A DNA stretch of 64,000 nucleotides from Pipra filicauda (lineage: Eukaryota > Chordata > Aves > Passeriformes > Pipridae), in the NCBI RefSeq assembly GCF_003945595.2, contig NW_024104421.1, forward strand, positions 7,254,001-7,318,000, in the 5' to 3' direction. Positions 38,901-56,097 of this stretch are shown piece after piece (position 1 is the stretch's first letter; every line of letters starts with the position of its first letter). A model generated the notes under the pieces. That model was not told the DNA's origin, ran no database searches, and saw nothing but the letters and a program-made list of their open reading frames with translations. The position numbers were made by a program, and so were the translations under genes.

Positions 38901-40255
38901 TGGTTTACTGTAGAGTCCCTCTGCCGTAGATACAAGTCTTCTAAAAAGCAGCTGTCTCACAGTCACACAGCTCAGCACACGGGCAGAGGACCTCACACCC
39001 AGCTGCTCCCACATATGTGACATGCCCATAGAGGCAATGCCATCAATGTCCAGTCTCCCTCCCTTGGTCTTTGCTACCACTTCAAGCAGAAGAAGGGATG
39101 CTTTCATAAGACTGGGGTCATTCCTCAATAGAAGTAAAAAATGAAAATTCCTTCTCTGATCCTCTATAGATAACAACCCTCCTTCTCCAGGTACCAAGGC
39201 ACAGAGCTGGGTAACAGTTTCTGCCAATAATGCAGAAGGCAGCTTTGCTACTTTGACTCTCAGGTAAGGTTCTCTGAACTTCCAGACAGGCAGAGATCCC
39301 TGCTTGTCTTGCTCCACACTGATGCAACCAGGCTTCCACCTTTTCTGAGAGCTTAACTATAGCCCAAAAAGGCTATCCCAGATGATGTTTTCCTACCTTT
39401 AGTGCTGTGGAGCACTTTATGTTCTCTGTAAGACTTTTCCCAACGAGTTTTTTGAGAATTGTGGTCTGCTGCTGCACACACAACTGAACAAAGCCCAGAG
39501 TGGGTGCCTTTAGCATTCATAAGCTGGTGGATCTTGGGACAAAATCCTTCCCGCTATACAGAAACTCCCCCAGCATCACCAGCCAAATGGCTGAACGTTT
39601 TGTGAACTGAAACACATATCTCATGGTAATTTAAATATGTGCAAATAAGAGTTTAATTCCGCTGCTGCCAGCCATTCCAGACGTTTAAATATAGTACGCA
39701 AATTCTCTTTTATTTTATATAAACTATTTTAATGAAGAAGCTGAGGGCTCTACATTCTCCTGGCTTACGAATACAAATAGCTGAGAATCTAACAGCCCTT
39801 TGCTGTTGTTGAGCTAAGGCAATCTGAAATGGAAAGCAGATGAGGGAGCCAGGAAACAAAGTCCCTATTAACTACATTATCTAAAGGAAAGCTGGCTGAA
39901 GTGTGCATTAAGTGCACAGACTCCACATCCCCAGTCCTTCCTGGATGTGGGGGGGGGGCACAGGAAGGAAACAAAGTGAGGCTCAGATCTGAATGAGACA
40001 TGGTGCAGCTGGGTTTGCCTTAGGTCTCTCCCCTCTCACCAGACACCTGTGGCTGGTATCAGGCAGGCTGGTGATGAACACTCTTCCATCAGGTGCTGCT
40101 TGATACAGAGCTGAATATGCTCCTCCTTCAGTAAGACAAAAGAGGAATTAATAGTAATAATAAATTAATCTTTCACCATCCTGTGGCAAGTTTCACAAGG
40201 ACATAGCACTAAAAAGGACTGTATTCATTTTTCTTGCATAGCATTGCAAGGGAAG
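36000..40255. other. intronic stretch without a recognised gene
   Basis: No gene or clear young repeat seen. A G10 run is at 39949-39958. Frames of 143-150 codons (37959-38411 plus; 39317-38886 minus) carry no recognisable motif. The AT-rich segment 39600-39800, with an ATGTGCAAAT octamer-like word, looks unique and might be regulatory. Confidence 0.45.
37605..37685. mobile_element. possible decayed palindromic DNA element
   Basis: GGACCAAGTCCTGCTATGGT followed by GTAAATTGCC, and about 30 bp later GGGGCAATTTGTGCCCTC, makes an imperfect inverted repeat. It resembles an old sauropsid element of the form 'cagatcctc..ctggtgtaaattggc...' with a complementary second half. Pattern recognition only. 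Confidence 0.35.
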
Positions 40256-40258
40256 TGT

Positions 40259-40345
40259 GAATCATAGAAATGTTTAGGATGGAAAAGACCTTTAAGATCA
40301 TCAAGTCATTCTAGTTGGGCTGTGGCCTTTCCAATTTCCTCACTG
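40259..40345 (-). mobile_element. CR1 LINE 3' terminus, antisense, diverged
   Basis: The plus strand reads GAATCATAGAAATGTTTAGG, ATGGAAAAGACCTTTAAGAT, CATCAAGTCATTC, the complement of a CR1 3' end. It is on the same strand as, and about 40 bp from, a CR1 ORF1 relic, so both may be one internally deleted element that lost ORF2. Confidence 0.8.
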
Positions 40346-40384
40346 CATAACCTCACAACATCTTTGTAGTCCTAAGGAGTTGCC

Positions 40385-41163
40385 TGCCCCTTTTTCCAAA
40401 AGTCATAATCTCTCTTCCTAAGACATCACTAGCCCTTGTGTCAACTAGAAGGATAGAGGAGAACACTATTTGTGCTCCCAATCCCTTAACCAGTTACTTC
40501 AAAGCCCTGAAGTCTCTCTTTGGACTTCATGTTGCAACTTCTTCACTTGCCCACCTGAAAAATCCATAATGGATAATCATGCGAGGGCTGTAACAGGTCA
40601 GGAAGCTTTGTCTTCACATCCTTAACCTGGGCCTCAGGGAGGCAGCAGGCATTCCTAAGAATTGGGTCCAGTCTGAATATGGGAACTTCTGTGTCTCTCA
40701 GGAGAGAGTCTCCTATGACAATAACCTGTCTTTTTTCTTTCCAGGAGCAGTTTTGACACAGGGAGTAGGCTGACTTAACCTCGGTGATACCTCCAAGCCA
40801 GATGAACCGTTGGCACGTGTAATGGTTCCAAAAACCTGTTTGAAGTGCTGTGGCCTCATTGCTCTTTCCAGAGACCCACTTCAGCACAGCTTCTAGCCTA
40901 CCTGTATTCATGGCCCTCACACACACCGTTTTCTCTGCTAATGTCATCCTTAGCTTAAGCACATCTTCCCCCTCTCCTGTGTTTAACTCCTTTTCTTCTG
41001 GATAACAATTCCATTTGTAAAATAGATCTTTCATTACTTTTCTCACACTAGTAATCCCACTCCAGGCCTGCTTGGAATTCATCTTCATCACAGGTGGTTG
41101 ACGAGAATTGCAAAGATTGTAACAGAGAAGGCTTGATTTACACCTTGCCCATGACTTTAACAT
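40385..41163 (-). pseudogene. CR1 LINE ORF1 relic with SGNH/GDSL esterase-like motif
   Basis: A 206-codon minus frame (41163-40543) ends in RQVIVIGDSLLRDTEVPI, ...RNACCLPEAQVKDV..LPDLLQPS.DYPLWIFQVG. The GDS motif and the following CCLPGA-like and YPLL.I.VG blocks match the esterase-like domain of CR1 ORF1, which is seen in avian CR1 proteins. After a stop (K-stop in place of the expected TND) the similarity resumes in another frame through KRDFRALK, an internal stop, LVKGLGAQIVFSSILLV, to about 40385. So it carries a frameshift and at least two stops and cannot encode the intact protein. The N-terminal part is less recognisable. It is unlikely to be a host gene. Confidence 0.8.
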
Positions 41164-41169
41164 TTCTCT

Positions 41170-43990
41170 TCTTGAAATATCCAGCTAGCTCTGTTCTTCA
41201 GTCACATCTGCCTTTCTCCTGGCCATGGTTCTGCTGCTCTCTGTCTGCACTTCAAGATATGTGCACCTTAATGAACCCCTTGTCCCCGCTAAGGTGTGTC
41301 TACATCCCAGCTGAGCTAAGGGTGAGATTCAGGTATGCGCCTTTCCCACCCTGAAAGGAAACCCTCTGCAGTACCTGCCCAGGGAGAAGGCATCTGAGCC
41401 CAAATCTCCTCATAGCCTGGATGTCTGGAGGACCAGAATTCCAATCTGCAACACAGAGGGTATTTAGTCAATAATGTAAACGTTCTCCAGGACAAAAAGT
41501 TTACATAGAAAGAAATTTCACAACTTTCCTGTCACCCAGTCCTCAACATTACCCAGTTCCTTGTATATAGTCCAGGACTTCTTTCTCTAAGCAATGTCTC
41601 ATTCTTGGGGCAGCAGGAAATGTCTTAAGTTCATTCCTTTGTGCCCAGCCCAATGAGAGCTGTCACCTCCTCTTACAGACCCTGCTCCAGCATCACTAAT
41701 GATATTATTAAAAAAGGTCGGTCGCCTTCTTCAGGAACTCTTCTGTTGACCTTTATCTTGAAACTCCCTCTCTCAGCACTTTTTGCTTTCCTTTGGTCAG
41801 TTCCTTAAACACACTGTAAATTGTGTACTAATTACCTTAACATTGAAATAACCCAGTTCCTTAGGGGCAGAATATAAAATCCTTTACCAAAATCCTGATA
41901 ACTTAGGTCTAAGGCATTTCCTTATCTCAAACCCCAGTTATCTTCCTAGCAAAATATGGCACGGTAGTCTGGCACAGTTCAAATAGGAAAACATACATTG
42001 CATGTTGATTTCATTTTTCCCCCGTGCATTTAATTAATCTTTCCTTTAGAACTTACTTTAAACAGTATTATTGGTATTATTATGATCAAACTAAAAGGTC
42101 CACTGTGGCCCAGACAACTTTTGCTCCTTTCTTTAAATATAGATTTGCTACTTTTCATTCCTAATGTACCACCCTAATTAGACAGATTTATTGAAAATCC
42201 TTTTTACTGGATTTGCAATGTCACATCTTTCAGAAGTCTGAGATGGAAATTATCCAACTTCCCAATTTGAGCCCATTAAGCTATTTGAGTTTTTCCATTT
42301 GCCCTGTTCCTGTTGGCTGGCTCCTTTGTCTCTCTGATCACCATAACATTCCTCCCCATCTCTTTAACCTTTATAAAACATCGTATGAGCAGAACTGGGC
42401 AATCTTGAGGACTAGTGAATACAAAAGGGATGAAATTTAACACAAAACAGGAGCTCATGTGGTTAGGGACTAAAAAAGTGAGATTTTTTTCCAATGTGAA
42501 CTTTTGTCCTGCAGGATATTTGGATTGTTGAGCAACTGTCCTCTGTGTAAAACAGGGATAATTCCACTCTTCAAAATCCTTTATGGTTAAAGATCAAGAA
42601 GTACAGTACTCGGATACTCTCTTAATGGGAACCACTTAAGTACCCAACACAACCCAATGCACTTGGATCATCACCTACCATAAATCAGCATCACCTCTTC
42701 AAAGTCAGTCTCGTGACCCTAATCTATACCCTTAACATCTGAAAAATGTTTTTGTTTCTTTGGTTTGTTTGGTTTTGTTATAATATTTTTATCATTAAAT
42801 GACCGCTGGGCAGAAAGAAAAGGTATCTACATTATAAAAGCTCTTTTGCATATTTGAAGATACGCACTGATTAATGGAGACACAAAGACACAGAGACAAG
42901 AATCATATATTCTTACTGAGGCAGAAAGATCTTTTCAAATAGCTTTTGTTATCCAATAAAATTAGCATAACTGTTTCATCCTATTAGAAAGTCTAGAAAT
43001 ACACTTAGGAAGCTCTTTTCAAATGTCTGCTGTTAAAACTTAAAACTAACAAAAGGTCTCAGAATTAAATAAAGGCTGTGACAAGAGATTTTCAGTGTCT
43101 TTCACTCGATCTGGTGGGATATCTTAACAGGATCCACACTACTGTATACATGGGACATCCTTGGAACCTCCATTCCTTTACAGTGTTTCAGCTTGCATGC
43201 TTATGGTAAGAAACAAAAGAATCACAGGGCACAAGACACTTACTTACAAGGAACAGAAGTGGGATAAAGCAGTTTCAAAGCCTGAGTGCATTTCCTACTA
43301 TCTGACAAGAGATGCTGATAATCACCCACATAATAGTTTCCTTCTCAACACTGAGTGCAGAGTCCCTCCAGAGATGACTGAGGTAGAGCTGCTGAAAAAA
43401 AGCAGACGGGGATACCGGAAAAATCCTCCCAGCTCTGCTTTAAGGGGACATGAGTGATGGTTTTCCCACTTCTCTGTCACCTGCAAAGCACTTCAGGTTA
43501 CTGCAGCTTGTTCTGATGTTACATCTTCACTGAAGTCAGAAACAGAAGTGGGCGCAGACCATAGCAGGCCACTCAGTAAGGAGAAATCTCACCATGAGCC
43601 CAGCAGAGCAGTAGTTGGCATGCACCAGATTGCCACAGGGTCTAAGTTATTTCTGACTCAAGGCTTCCTGGCTGGTCTATCATTTATTTGAGAGATTGTG
43701 ACACTTTTACTTGCAGAATGTAACTGGAATGGAGGACAATGGAATGGAGGTAAAACGGGACGTAAAAACCTTTTCCAAAAAAGCCCCCAGATGGGCAGAT
43801 ACCTTTCTACACATGCACACTGACACACCACTTTGTGGAAAATATCCTGAATTATGCTTAAAATTTTATTTGTTTATCTTCACTGGAGGTTCAAGCTGAG
43901 ACTGTAGAACAGTTGTTCCAAACATTGGACAAACCTGCTGAATTCTTCTCGGGAGAGCCATGCTGACATCTCTTTAAGGTTACCCAGGAT
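41170..43990. other. intronic stretch without a recognised gene
   Basis: AT-rich DNA. An 11-bp direct repeat (TGGAATGGAGG) lies at about 43728-43750. No recognisable protein, RNA or young repeat seen. Confidence 0.5.
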
Positions 43991-43999
43991 AAACTTGCA

Positions 44000-45690
44000 T
44001 CATAGAAGAGTCAGCAGTAGTGACCTCTCTGCCCTTTTAGCTTTATGTTTTAATGTCTCCTCTGTTCAGTCTAAAACTCTGTTTGATCCTATCAGTCACC
44101 AAAAGGCAAGGCTTTATACTAGACCCTGTGCTTTCCCCCCATCTTTCTGCTCCACGGCTTGGACCATCCCCTGGACTCTTTCTTCAACAACCACTGGCCA
44201 CCTCCTTCACACTAAGCTTTCTTGGCCTTTTTGTCACCTCAGATGATCAGTATTAAGTACTTCTTGCCTACTCTCGGTTTTTTGTCACCCTCTTTATCTT
44301 TCCTTTCCTTATCTTTCCACATGCTGATGTTATCCACGCTGCATCCTTTCATTCACAGATCTCTTGCCCTGCATTCTCTAGCTGTTCCTGCCCTGCTACC
44401 CCAAATCCCAGCTGATCCATACCAGTTGGTCTCTGCTACGTCTCACACAGCGGAGCATCCCTAATGGGAACCCTCCTGACTAACTTTCTCCACTATAAAT
44501 GCATTGTTTCCCCATTCAGTTCTGTTTGTGTCCTAGACTTACTACTCCAGCTCAGCACAGTTACATCTCAGACTCACAGTCACAATCACCTCTTTGCCAC
44601 ATTTGGCTCGTTCCTCAGACCCTCCCACCTCCTCAGTCCCTACTTCAGTTGTTACGCAGGATTTCACCCAGTTTTTCCAGGAGAAAAATGACAAACTCTG
44701 ATCTTCTTCTTCCAGCAGCTTTGCCTTCTGCTTCCTCTTCCCCTCCTACAACTCCTTCTTCATTCTTCTCTCCTGCAGGTGAAAAACCTCCTACATGGCT
44801 CCCTTTCTTTCTTTTATTTGCCACTTAGCCAGTCTTCCCCTACCTCCTGCCTTTCCTTATGGACACTCTTGTGCTGTCTTCCCCTTGACCTCTCACGCCC
44901 CTCTGTCTCTTTACTCTCATAACACAAACACCATTCATCTTAAAACATTTATTTTCCTCTATAAATGCCATGTCTTTTCCTATCCTCCCTTTCATCACCA
45001 AACTCTCTGAATATGCCAGCTACAAACACTGCCTGGAGTCCACCCCACTAGTTCAGTGCAGCTTCTTCTCCCTTGCAACTGCTGCTGCCAAAATCTCTAC
45101 TTAACATACTGAGTACCTTTCAGCATAGTCTGAATGCTCCGTTCTCATCTGCTGCAACATATTAGCTACCTGCAGTAGTCTCCCATGCTGCTTTAACCTG
45201 AAGTGGTGTCTTTCTTCAGTTATCATGACATTACTCACTTTTCTTGCACCACTTTTGAATCTGCTCCTTTCATGTGCCCTCCAGAAGATACTTCTCTCCA
45301 TGGGGCTTTTCTCTTTCTGTATTTTATTCCTTGATAATTTCTATCACAAACATAGATTCCCCTATGAACTCCATGTAGCAATTTCCAGGCTCACTCCTCT
45401 AATACAAACTTGTCTCTCTAGGTCTCCTCTAATACAAACTTGTCTCTCTAGGTCCATACCTGCAGTATCTCTAATACTCCCTTACAGACATACATATATC
45501 AAACTCAGCTTATCATAACTGAAACAGAGCTCCTAGTGCTCTTCTTCCTTCTTTCAATATGTTTTCTTCAGCAATCCCCCTCTTGATCATCACAGACAAT
45601 GTTATTACTTTCCTTGTTGTTCTGGTCAAGAACTGACGCAACATCTTCATCTCGTATCTCTCATTACATACGTAGATCCAGGGGATGTTT
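44000..45690 (+). other. pyrimidine-rich strand-asymmetric region, possible body of an old LINE
   Basis: About 1.7 kb in which the plus strand is strongly enriched in C and T (TCTCC, CTTCC, CCTCC words) with few G. Many plus-strand frames are open in short pieces. It leads directly into the L2/L3-like signature at 45690-45900. Such CT-rich sequence is seen in the 3' parts of old L2/L3-type elements. Whether the whole region belongs to that element cannot be settled by eye. Confidence 0.4.
45394..45453 (+). repeat. two exact tandem copies of a 30-bp unit
   Basis: The unit begins CTCCTCTAATACAAACTTGT and ends CTCTCTAGGT, with copies at 45394-45423 and 45424-45453. The identity of the copies indicates a recent local duplication. 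Confidence 0.95.
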
Positions 45691-45900
45691 AAGGTTTGCA
45701 TATTCTTTCACCATCCAGGCTCTCATCACCTCATGCCTTTATTACTTCAATATTTCTTTTTCTGACCTTTACAAATGTGATCTTGCCCTCCCTATATCCA
45801 TTTAGGATGCTGCTAGAAATATCATTTTGCTAACACATCACTCTGATCACACCATTTCTCTTAGCAGCTGTAGACTGCTGTCCCCATATCTACTCATTAG
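45690..45900 (+). mobile_element. old L2/L3-like LINE 3' coding relic
   Basis: The plus strand can be read as TIQALITSCLYYFNISFSDL, then KCDLALPISI-stop-DAARNIILLT, then HHSDHTISLSSC. This parallels the conserved C-terminal segment of L2/CR1-clade LINE ORF2 (LITSRLDYCNSLLSGLPKC ... QNAAARLI ... HSDHITPLL). Stops and substitutions show it is long dead. Confidence 0.55.
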
Positions 45901-46271
45901 TGTAATCTACTTGTCTTCATTAAGGAAATGTCAACTTCTTCCTACAGTCAACCAAAGAGGTCAATCCCCATCACTTATTTATCAATTCTTCAAGCAGACA
46001 TGACCCATGATTTTTCTGGTGCCATCCTTCAGTCTTTGGAAGACCATCCTGTAAACATCCGCGCTTTTTATTCATTATCCCTCTTTACAACTCCTGTAGG
46101 AATCCCACGTTTTGTGGTGCTTACAGAAACGTGGTTTGTCTCCTGGTGTTCTAAAACCACTACTGCTCACGCCGAACATAATTACTTTGTAGTCTCCCTG
46201 TACTCCCTCATAGGGCTGCGTTACTCGCCAATATTTAAAGCGCGGCCACATGTCAGAAGGACGGGGACTTT

Positions 46272-46299
46272 TTTCTGATCCATGATTTCTGATCCATGA
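46272..46299 (+). repeat. two exact tandem copies of a 14-bp unit
   Basis: TTTCTGATCCATGA occurs at 46272-46285 and again at 46286-46299. Confidence 0.95.
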
Positions 46300-46369
46300 T
46301 TAAGGCTCATAAATCCGAGGGTAGGACGCTAACTGGTATTAATAATAGCAAACGAAATCCCTATTATAC

Positions 46370-46499
46370 TGCTACTGAGCTGAGGTATGAGAGATTTAGT
46401 CACTTGCCTCAGGTCATGAAGAAAGACTGTGGACTGAATTCTGGCTTTGTAAGCCCCTGCCCTAACTGCAGTACTACCTTTCTTTCATCTATTCTGGTA

Positions 46500-46500
<1 letters not shown>
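46370..46500 (-). mobile_element. probable MIR-like SINE relic, antisense
   Basis: The plus strand reads CTGAGCTGAGGTATGAGAGA, TTTAGTCACTTGCCTCAGGTCATG, CTGTGGACTGAATTCTGGCT, CCCCTGCCCTAACTGCAGTA in pieces. This order matches the complement of MIR (AAGTGACTTGCCCAAGGTCACA ... AATTGAACCCAGGTC ... GTGCCCTAACCAC). Confidence 0.5.
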
Positions 46501-50000
<3,500 letters not shown>

Positions 50001-50023
50001 ATGACCATTTTTTGTTATCCTTT

Positions 50024-50092
50024 ACAAATCTACCATTCTCAATAGACAAATCTACCATAATGTCAAAATAGACAAATCTACCATTCTCAATA
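50024..50092 (+). repeat. three-copy degenerate direct repeat (~22 bp unit)
   Basis: ACAAATCTACCATTCTCAAT occurs at about 50024-50043 and again at about 50072-50091. A partial copy (AGACAAATCTACCAT) starts near 50044 between them. It reads in one minus frame as repeated IENGRFV. Confidence 0.85.
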
Positions 50093-50346
50093 CTGACAGT
50101 TTTGCCTAGGGAAAAATGTAGGATCTGTTTTAAAATAAATGGATCACAGATTCTGTCCAGCATTAAAAGCAAATAAACAAACACAACCCAAAACACTTAA
50201 TAAAATTTACATTCACTTACCTATAGCATTACACCCAATATTTGGGACCATTAGTTTATCTAGTTCAGGAAGAGGTGTGCTAGATTAAATTAAGAGAGGA
50301 AGGAGAGTTAAACATTCTCTTTTATAAGGTATTTGCCCTGGAGCTC

Positions 50347-50366
50347 AGAGAGAGAGAGAGAGAGAG
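50347..50366 (+). repeat. (AG)10 microsatellite
   Basis: Ten perfect AG units. Confidence 0.95.
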
Positions 50367-50506
50367 ATACTTTATCTGTGGAGAAATACATACCCCAGTC
50401 AGGTTATTTTATTGCTACAGGTAGAGAATATCTGCAGCCCTTTTCACCTGCACAGGGCATACTCTCCCACAGCACCCACCCCTGCAACCTTTAACTCCCA
50501 GGCAAG

Positions 50507-50558
50507 TATCTGTCATGGAAGTAAAGACTACTTCTAGTTTTTACTTCCATGACAGATG
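50507..50558. repeat. near-perfect long hairpin (18 bp + G.U + 4 bp, CTTC loop)
   Basis: The arm 50508-50525 is exactly complementary to 50540-50557. Inside it a G.T pair (50526/50539) and four more pairs (ACTA 50527-50530 with TAGT 50535-50538) leave a four-base loop CTTC. One further wobble closes the outside (50507/50558). The pairing is almost complete over 52 bases. No terminal inverted-repeat family or known microRNA is recognised. Confidence 0.95.
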
Positions 50559-50867
50559 ATGTTGGGTAGAACCTGGAATACCTGCCTTGTTTTGAACTCA
50601 CAGCTGTTCCCAGCATTGGACAGCAACAACACTTCACTTTCATCATGTGAGGATCGTAAAAAAAAAAATCTCCATTTTTATTTCTGAGCAAGTCAAACAC
50701 TTTATTTTATCAAACTGCCATTATATTTGCTTTTCTATGTTTTAATCTGGAGGTGCCAAAGGAACATACACCTCTATAGCATTTGTGTGTGACTCTTCAT
50801 CACAGCTGAGAGCTATAGTATAGGCAGATCCTCACTGCAGAAAGGCCATCAAACGAACTAAAATTTT

Positions 50868-50895
50868 GGTGTTTGGTGTTCGGTGTTCAGTGTTC
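50868..50895 (+). repeat. four tandem copies of a 7-bp unit
   Basis: GGTGTTT, GGTGTTC, GGTGTTC and AGTGTTC lie head to tail. Confidence 0.9.
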
Positions 50896-50899
50896 AGAG

Positions 50900-53487
<2,588 letters not shown>

Positions 53488-54154
53488 TCAGCTTCACAGA
53501 AACACCATGGACATCTTCACAACAGGCAAAGCCCTTGGGTGTGAGACCACGCAAAAACCTCCAGAGCAGCTGGAGTTAGGTGTCACTTGGCAGAGTCTGC
53601 CTCAAACATCCCCAACTCCCGTGGCTCACATCCACACTGCAGAGGGATGCTGAGAGCGCTACAAAGTTCTGCCCTGGAGGCAGTCCTGGAGTCTCATCTG
53701 CCTCTCCTCCTCTACAGAGGAGACCTGGCGAGGAGAAACACAGCCTTGCACCTCCAATGGGAGCGAGCCAGTGACCCACCTACACAAAGATGTCCTGCTC
53801 CCCTCACCACGAGCACCCGAGTGACAGGGGCTGAAGGGATGTATCCCCCTGAAGAAACCTGATGGCTGATCAGTCCATTAATCTCTTTCAATCCGGCCAG
53901 CTCAGAAATCCAGAAGAGATGGCTTTTAGATCAGCAAGCTCACCACAGCATCATCACAGAGCAGAAAAGTTCAACAGCTCGACATCTCCCACTTGCAAGC
54001 AGCCAGTTGTCCCGTTTACAGGAATGGGTGACTTGTCTTTTGTCAGCGGCTCAGCAAGAGCATCATCGTCTGAATGGTCGGTCACTTGCTTGGGTTTAAA
54101 GCGGGGTCGAGGGGGAGGGAGCAAGAGGGGGGAGTAATCTGTTGTTGTTGCTGG

Positions 54155-54175
54155 CTGCTGCTGCTGCTGCTGCTG
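54155..54175 (-). repeat. (CAG)7 trinucleotide run (CTG on plus strand)
   Basis: Seven perfect CTG units on the plus strand, preceded by GTT units at 54141-54149 and an interrupted GCTGG. On the TMEM178B sense strand this reads (CAG)7 followed by CAA/AAC-type units. It lies about 670 bp upstream of the start codon, inside the CpG island and possibly within the 5' UTR. Confidence 0.85.
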
Positions 54176-54538
54176 TTTGAAACCGTGGTTAAAGCATACC
54201 CTCCCCGGCTGGCTCTGGAAACGCGGGCACGCACGGGTCTCTCCCTCAGCAGACTTCGCTGACAGTCACTGGCATCTTGGCTTCGGAAACATCTCGGCTT
54301 CTCTCTGCCAGCCTTGCCATTCGCTCGCCTGCTTTATTCGCCGGCGCTTTCATCCAGGCAGCCCAACGCCGCGCTCCCTTCCTTCCCCGGCGGTCCTGGA
54401 CAGCGCTCCGGCAGCCTCCCGGCTCCCGGGCCGGGGAGAGGCGGCGGGAGCAGCCGCAGCCCGGCAGGACCCGGCGCCGGCCGCGCTCCGCCCGCTAGGC
54501 AGCACGGGGGGCTGCCCTCGGCCCCGGCATCCTTCTTC

Positions 54539-54558
54539 CACACACACACAACACACAC
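54539..54558 (+). repeat. (CA)n microsatellite in the CpG island
   Basis: About nine CA units with one interruption, flanked by GC-rich promoter-region sequence. Confidence 0.85.
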
Positions 54559-55204
54559 GCTGCTGCCCCCCCCTTCCGCTGGGATCTGAAAAGCTTCCTC
54601 CGTCCCCGGAGCCGGGATGTGTTGTGCACAGTTTTCCTAACACGGCGGCACGTTAGCCATCTGCAAGATGAAGGCAGGCGGGCAGGGCTACGGCTGGCGG
54701 AGAGGATGCTGAGGAGCGGGGAGGGGAGGGAGGTCGGGGGAAACCGAACCAAAACAAACCGGGGCGGAGGGGCGGAGGGGGTGGTGGTGGGGAGCTACAC
54801 ACCTTACACGGGGAGAGGAAAGCAGCCCCTAACTGTTGTCAACAGCTTTCGGTCTGCACCATTTCTCTGCCATATGGCCCGATCTCCACGTCGGAGCTGA
54901 GATTTTTAGCTCAGCAGCTTCATACGAATCGTATCCCCAGCATCAGCAGTTATATTTTCAGACATATTTTTTTTTCTCCTTAAATTTTCACTCCCTTTCT
55001 CTTTAATGGGAATAACTCACCCATTTTGTAGAGATCAAGTGCAACAGAAGGCGAGCTGGAGTCCCCAAGCTTTAGAAATCTCATTTCACCGTTTTTAACC
55101 CAAATAAATCCAATCTTCTGTATACCTGGGAATCTTTCCTTGTTCAAACACCGAGCCCTGCAGCCTTGGCCGAAGCCTACAGATCGAGCATACAGAGCGC
55201 TGAG

Positions 55205-55235
55205 CCAAAAGCCAGTGATGTCACCCATGCAACGT
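55205..55235. promoter_or_regulatory. CRE-like site TGATGTCA
   Basis: AGTGATGTCACCCATGC contains a one-mismatch cAMP-response-element-like octamer about 400 bp beyond the CpG island edge. It is a short motif and could be chance. Confidence 0.2.
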
Positions 55236-56060
55236 GAGACTCATTTCTTATTTCTCTATCCTCCTTAAAGATAAACTGCACCACTTCCCAGGCAGGAAAT
55301 GTCGAAGCCTTACTTTCTTAAGAGGGGAAAATGTAAAACCTGGATTTAACTGGATCCTGCTCATTCTTGGTCACAAGCCCTTACACTGTGTCAACCAAGT
55401 CCAAGACAAGCAGAGTTGTTTCTCACTGCACCAAAAAAATCCCAACCTACTACATAATACAGAGTATGAGCTTGAAAAAAATCCCTGGATTTGAGACCTT
55501 CTGTGTCATCCAGAAGACTGAGGCCTTCATACTCTGAACTGTACTGCTTAAAAAGGAAATAAAAATGGCCATTTCCCTTGCAACAAAAAGCTCTGGAACC
55601 TGGCACATCCTGATTTGTGAGTACCACAGCATCCTGGAGCTGGCAGAGGAACCTAGTTAGCCCCATCCAATATTTGGCTCCCACACAGCAGCGACTCCTC
55701 AGCATGAACAGGAAACAATGCAGTTGCTCCTACTGCACCAAAAAGTCCACAGCCCGATGCGTCTCCACAGATGTGTGCTGTAAAAATGTACATCCACACT
55801 GGATCCTACCAACTTTTGGCCCCTGGATCCCAAGTTGTGTCACCCGAATTGAAAATAAGCACAGCCTTCATTGGAGCCCTGGAGCTGGTGACAGCCATCA
55901 GCCCCAAGAGGGGGAGTCCTGGGATTTTACTAGCTTTTAACCTTAGCCACTCAAATTATATGCTCTCTCCAGTGGGGAGAGCAGAGGTGGAATGTAGTAG
56001 CTCTTTGTGTATCAGAAATACATACCTGGATTTTCCCATGCAATACAGCTGCAACAGGGG

Positions 56061-56097
56061 AAAAAAAAAAAAAAAAAAGAAAAAAAAAAGAAAAAAA
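56061..56097 (+). repeat. interrupted poly(A) tract
   Basis: Runs of A18, A9 and A7 separated by single G. I looked upstream for a processed-pseudogene body and recognised none. Confidence 0.9.

Noticed and set aside
54177..54656. 159-codon plus frame and several others in the CpG island
   Set aside because: Stop-poor GC-rich promoter DNA gives open frames in many phases. The proline/arginine-rich translations are typical artefacts.
56061..56097. Poly(A) tract as the tail of a processed pseudogene
   Set aside because: No recognisable coding body precedes it and no flanking direct repeat was found by eye.
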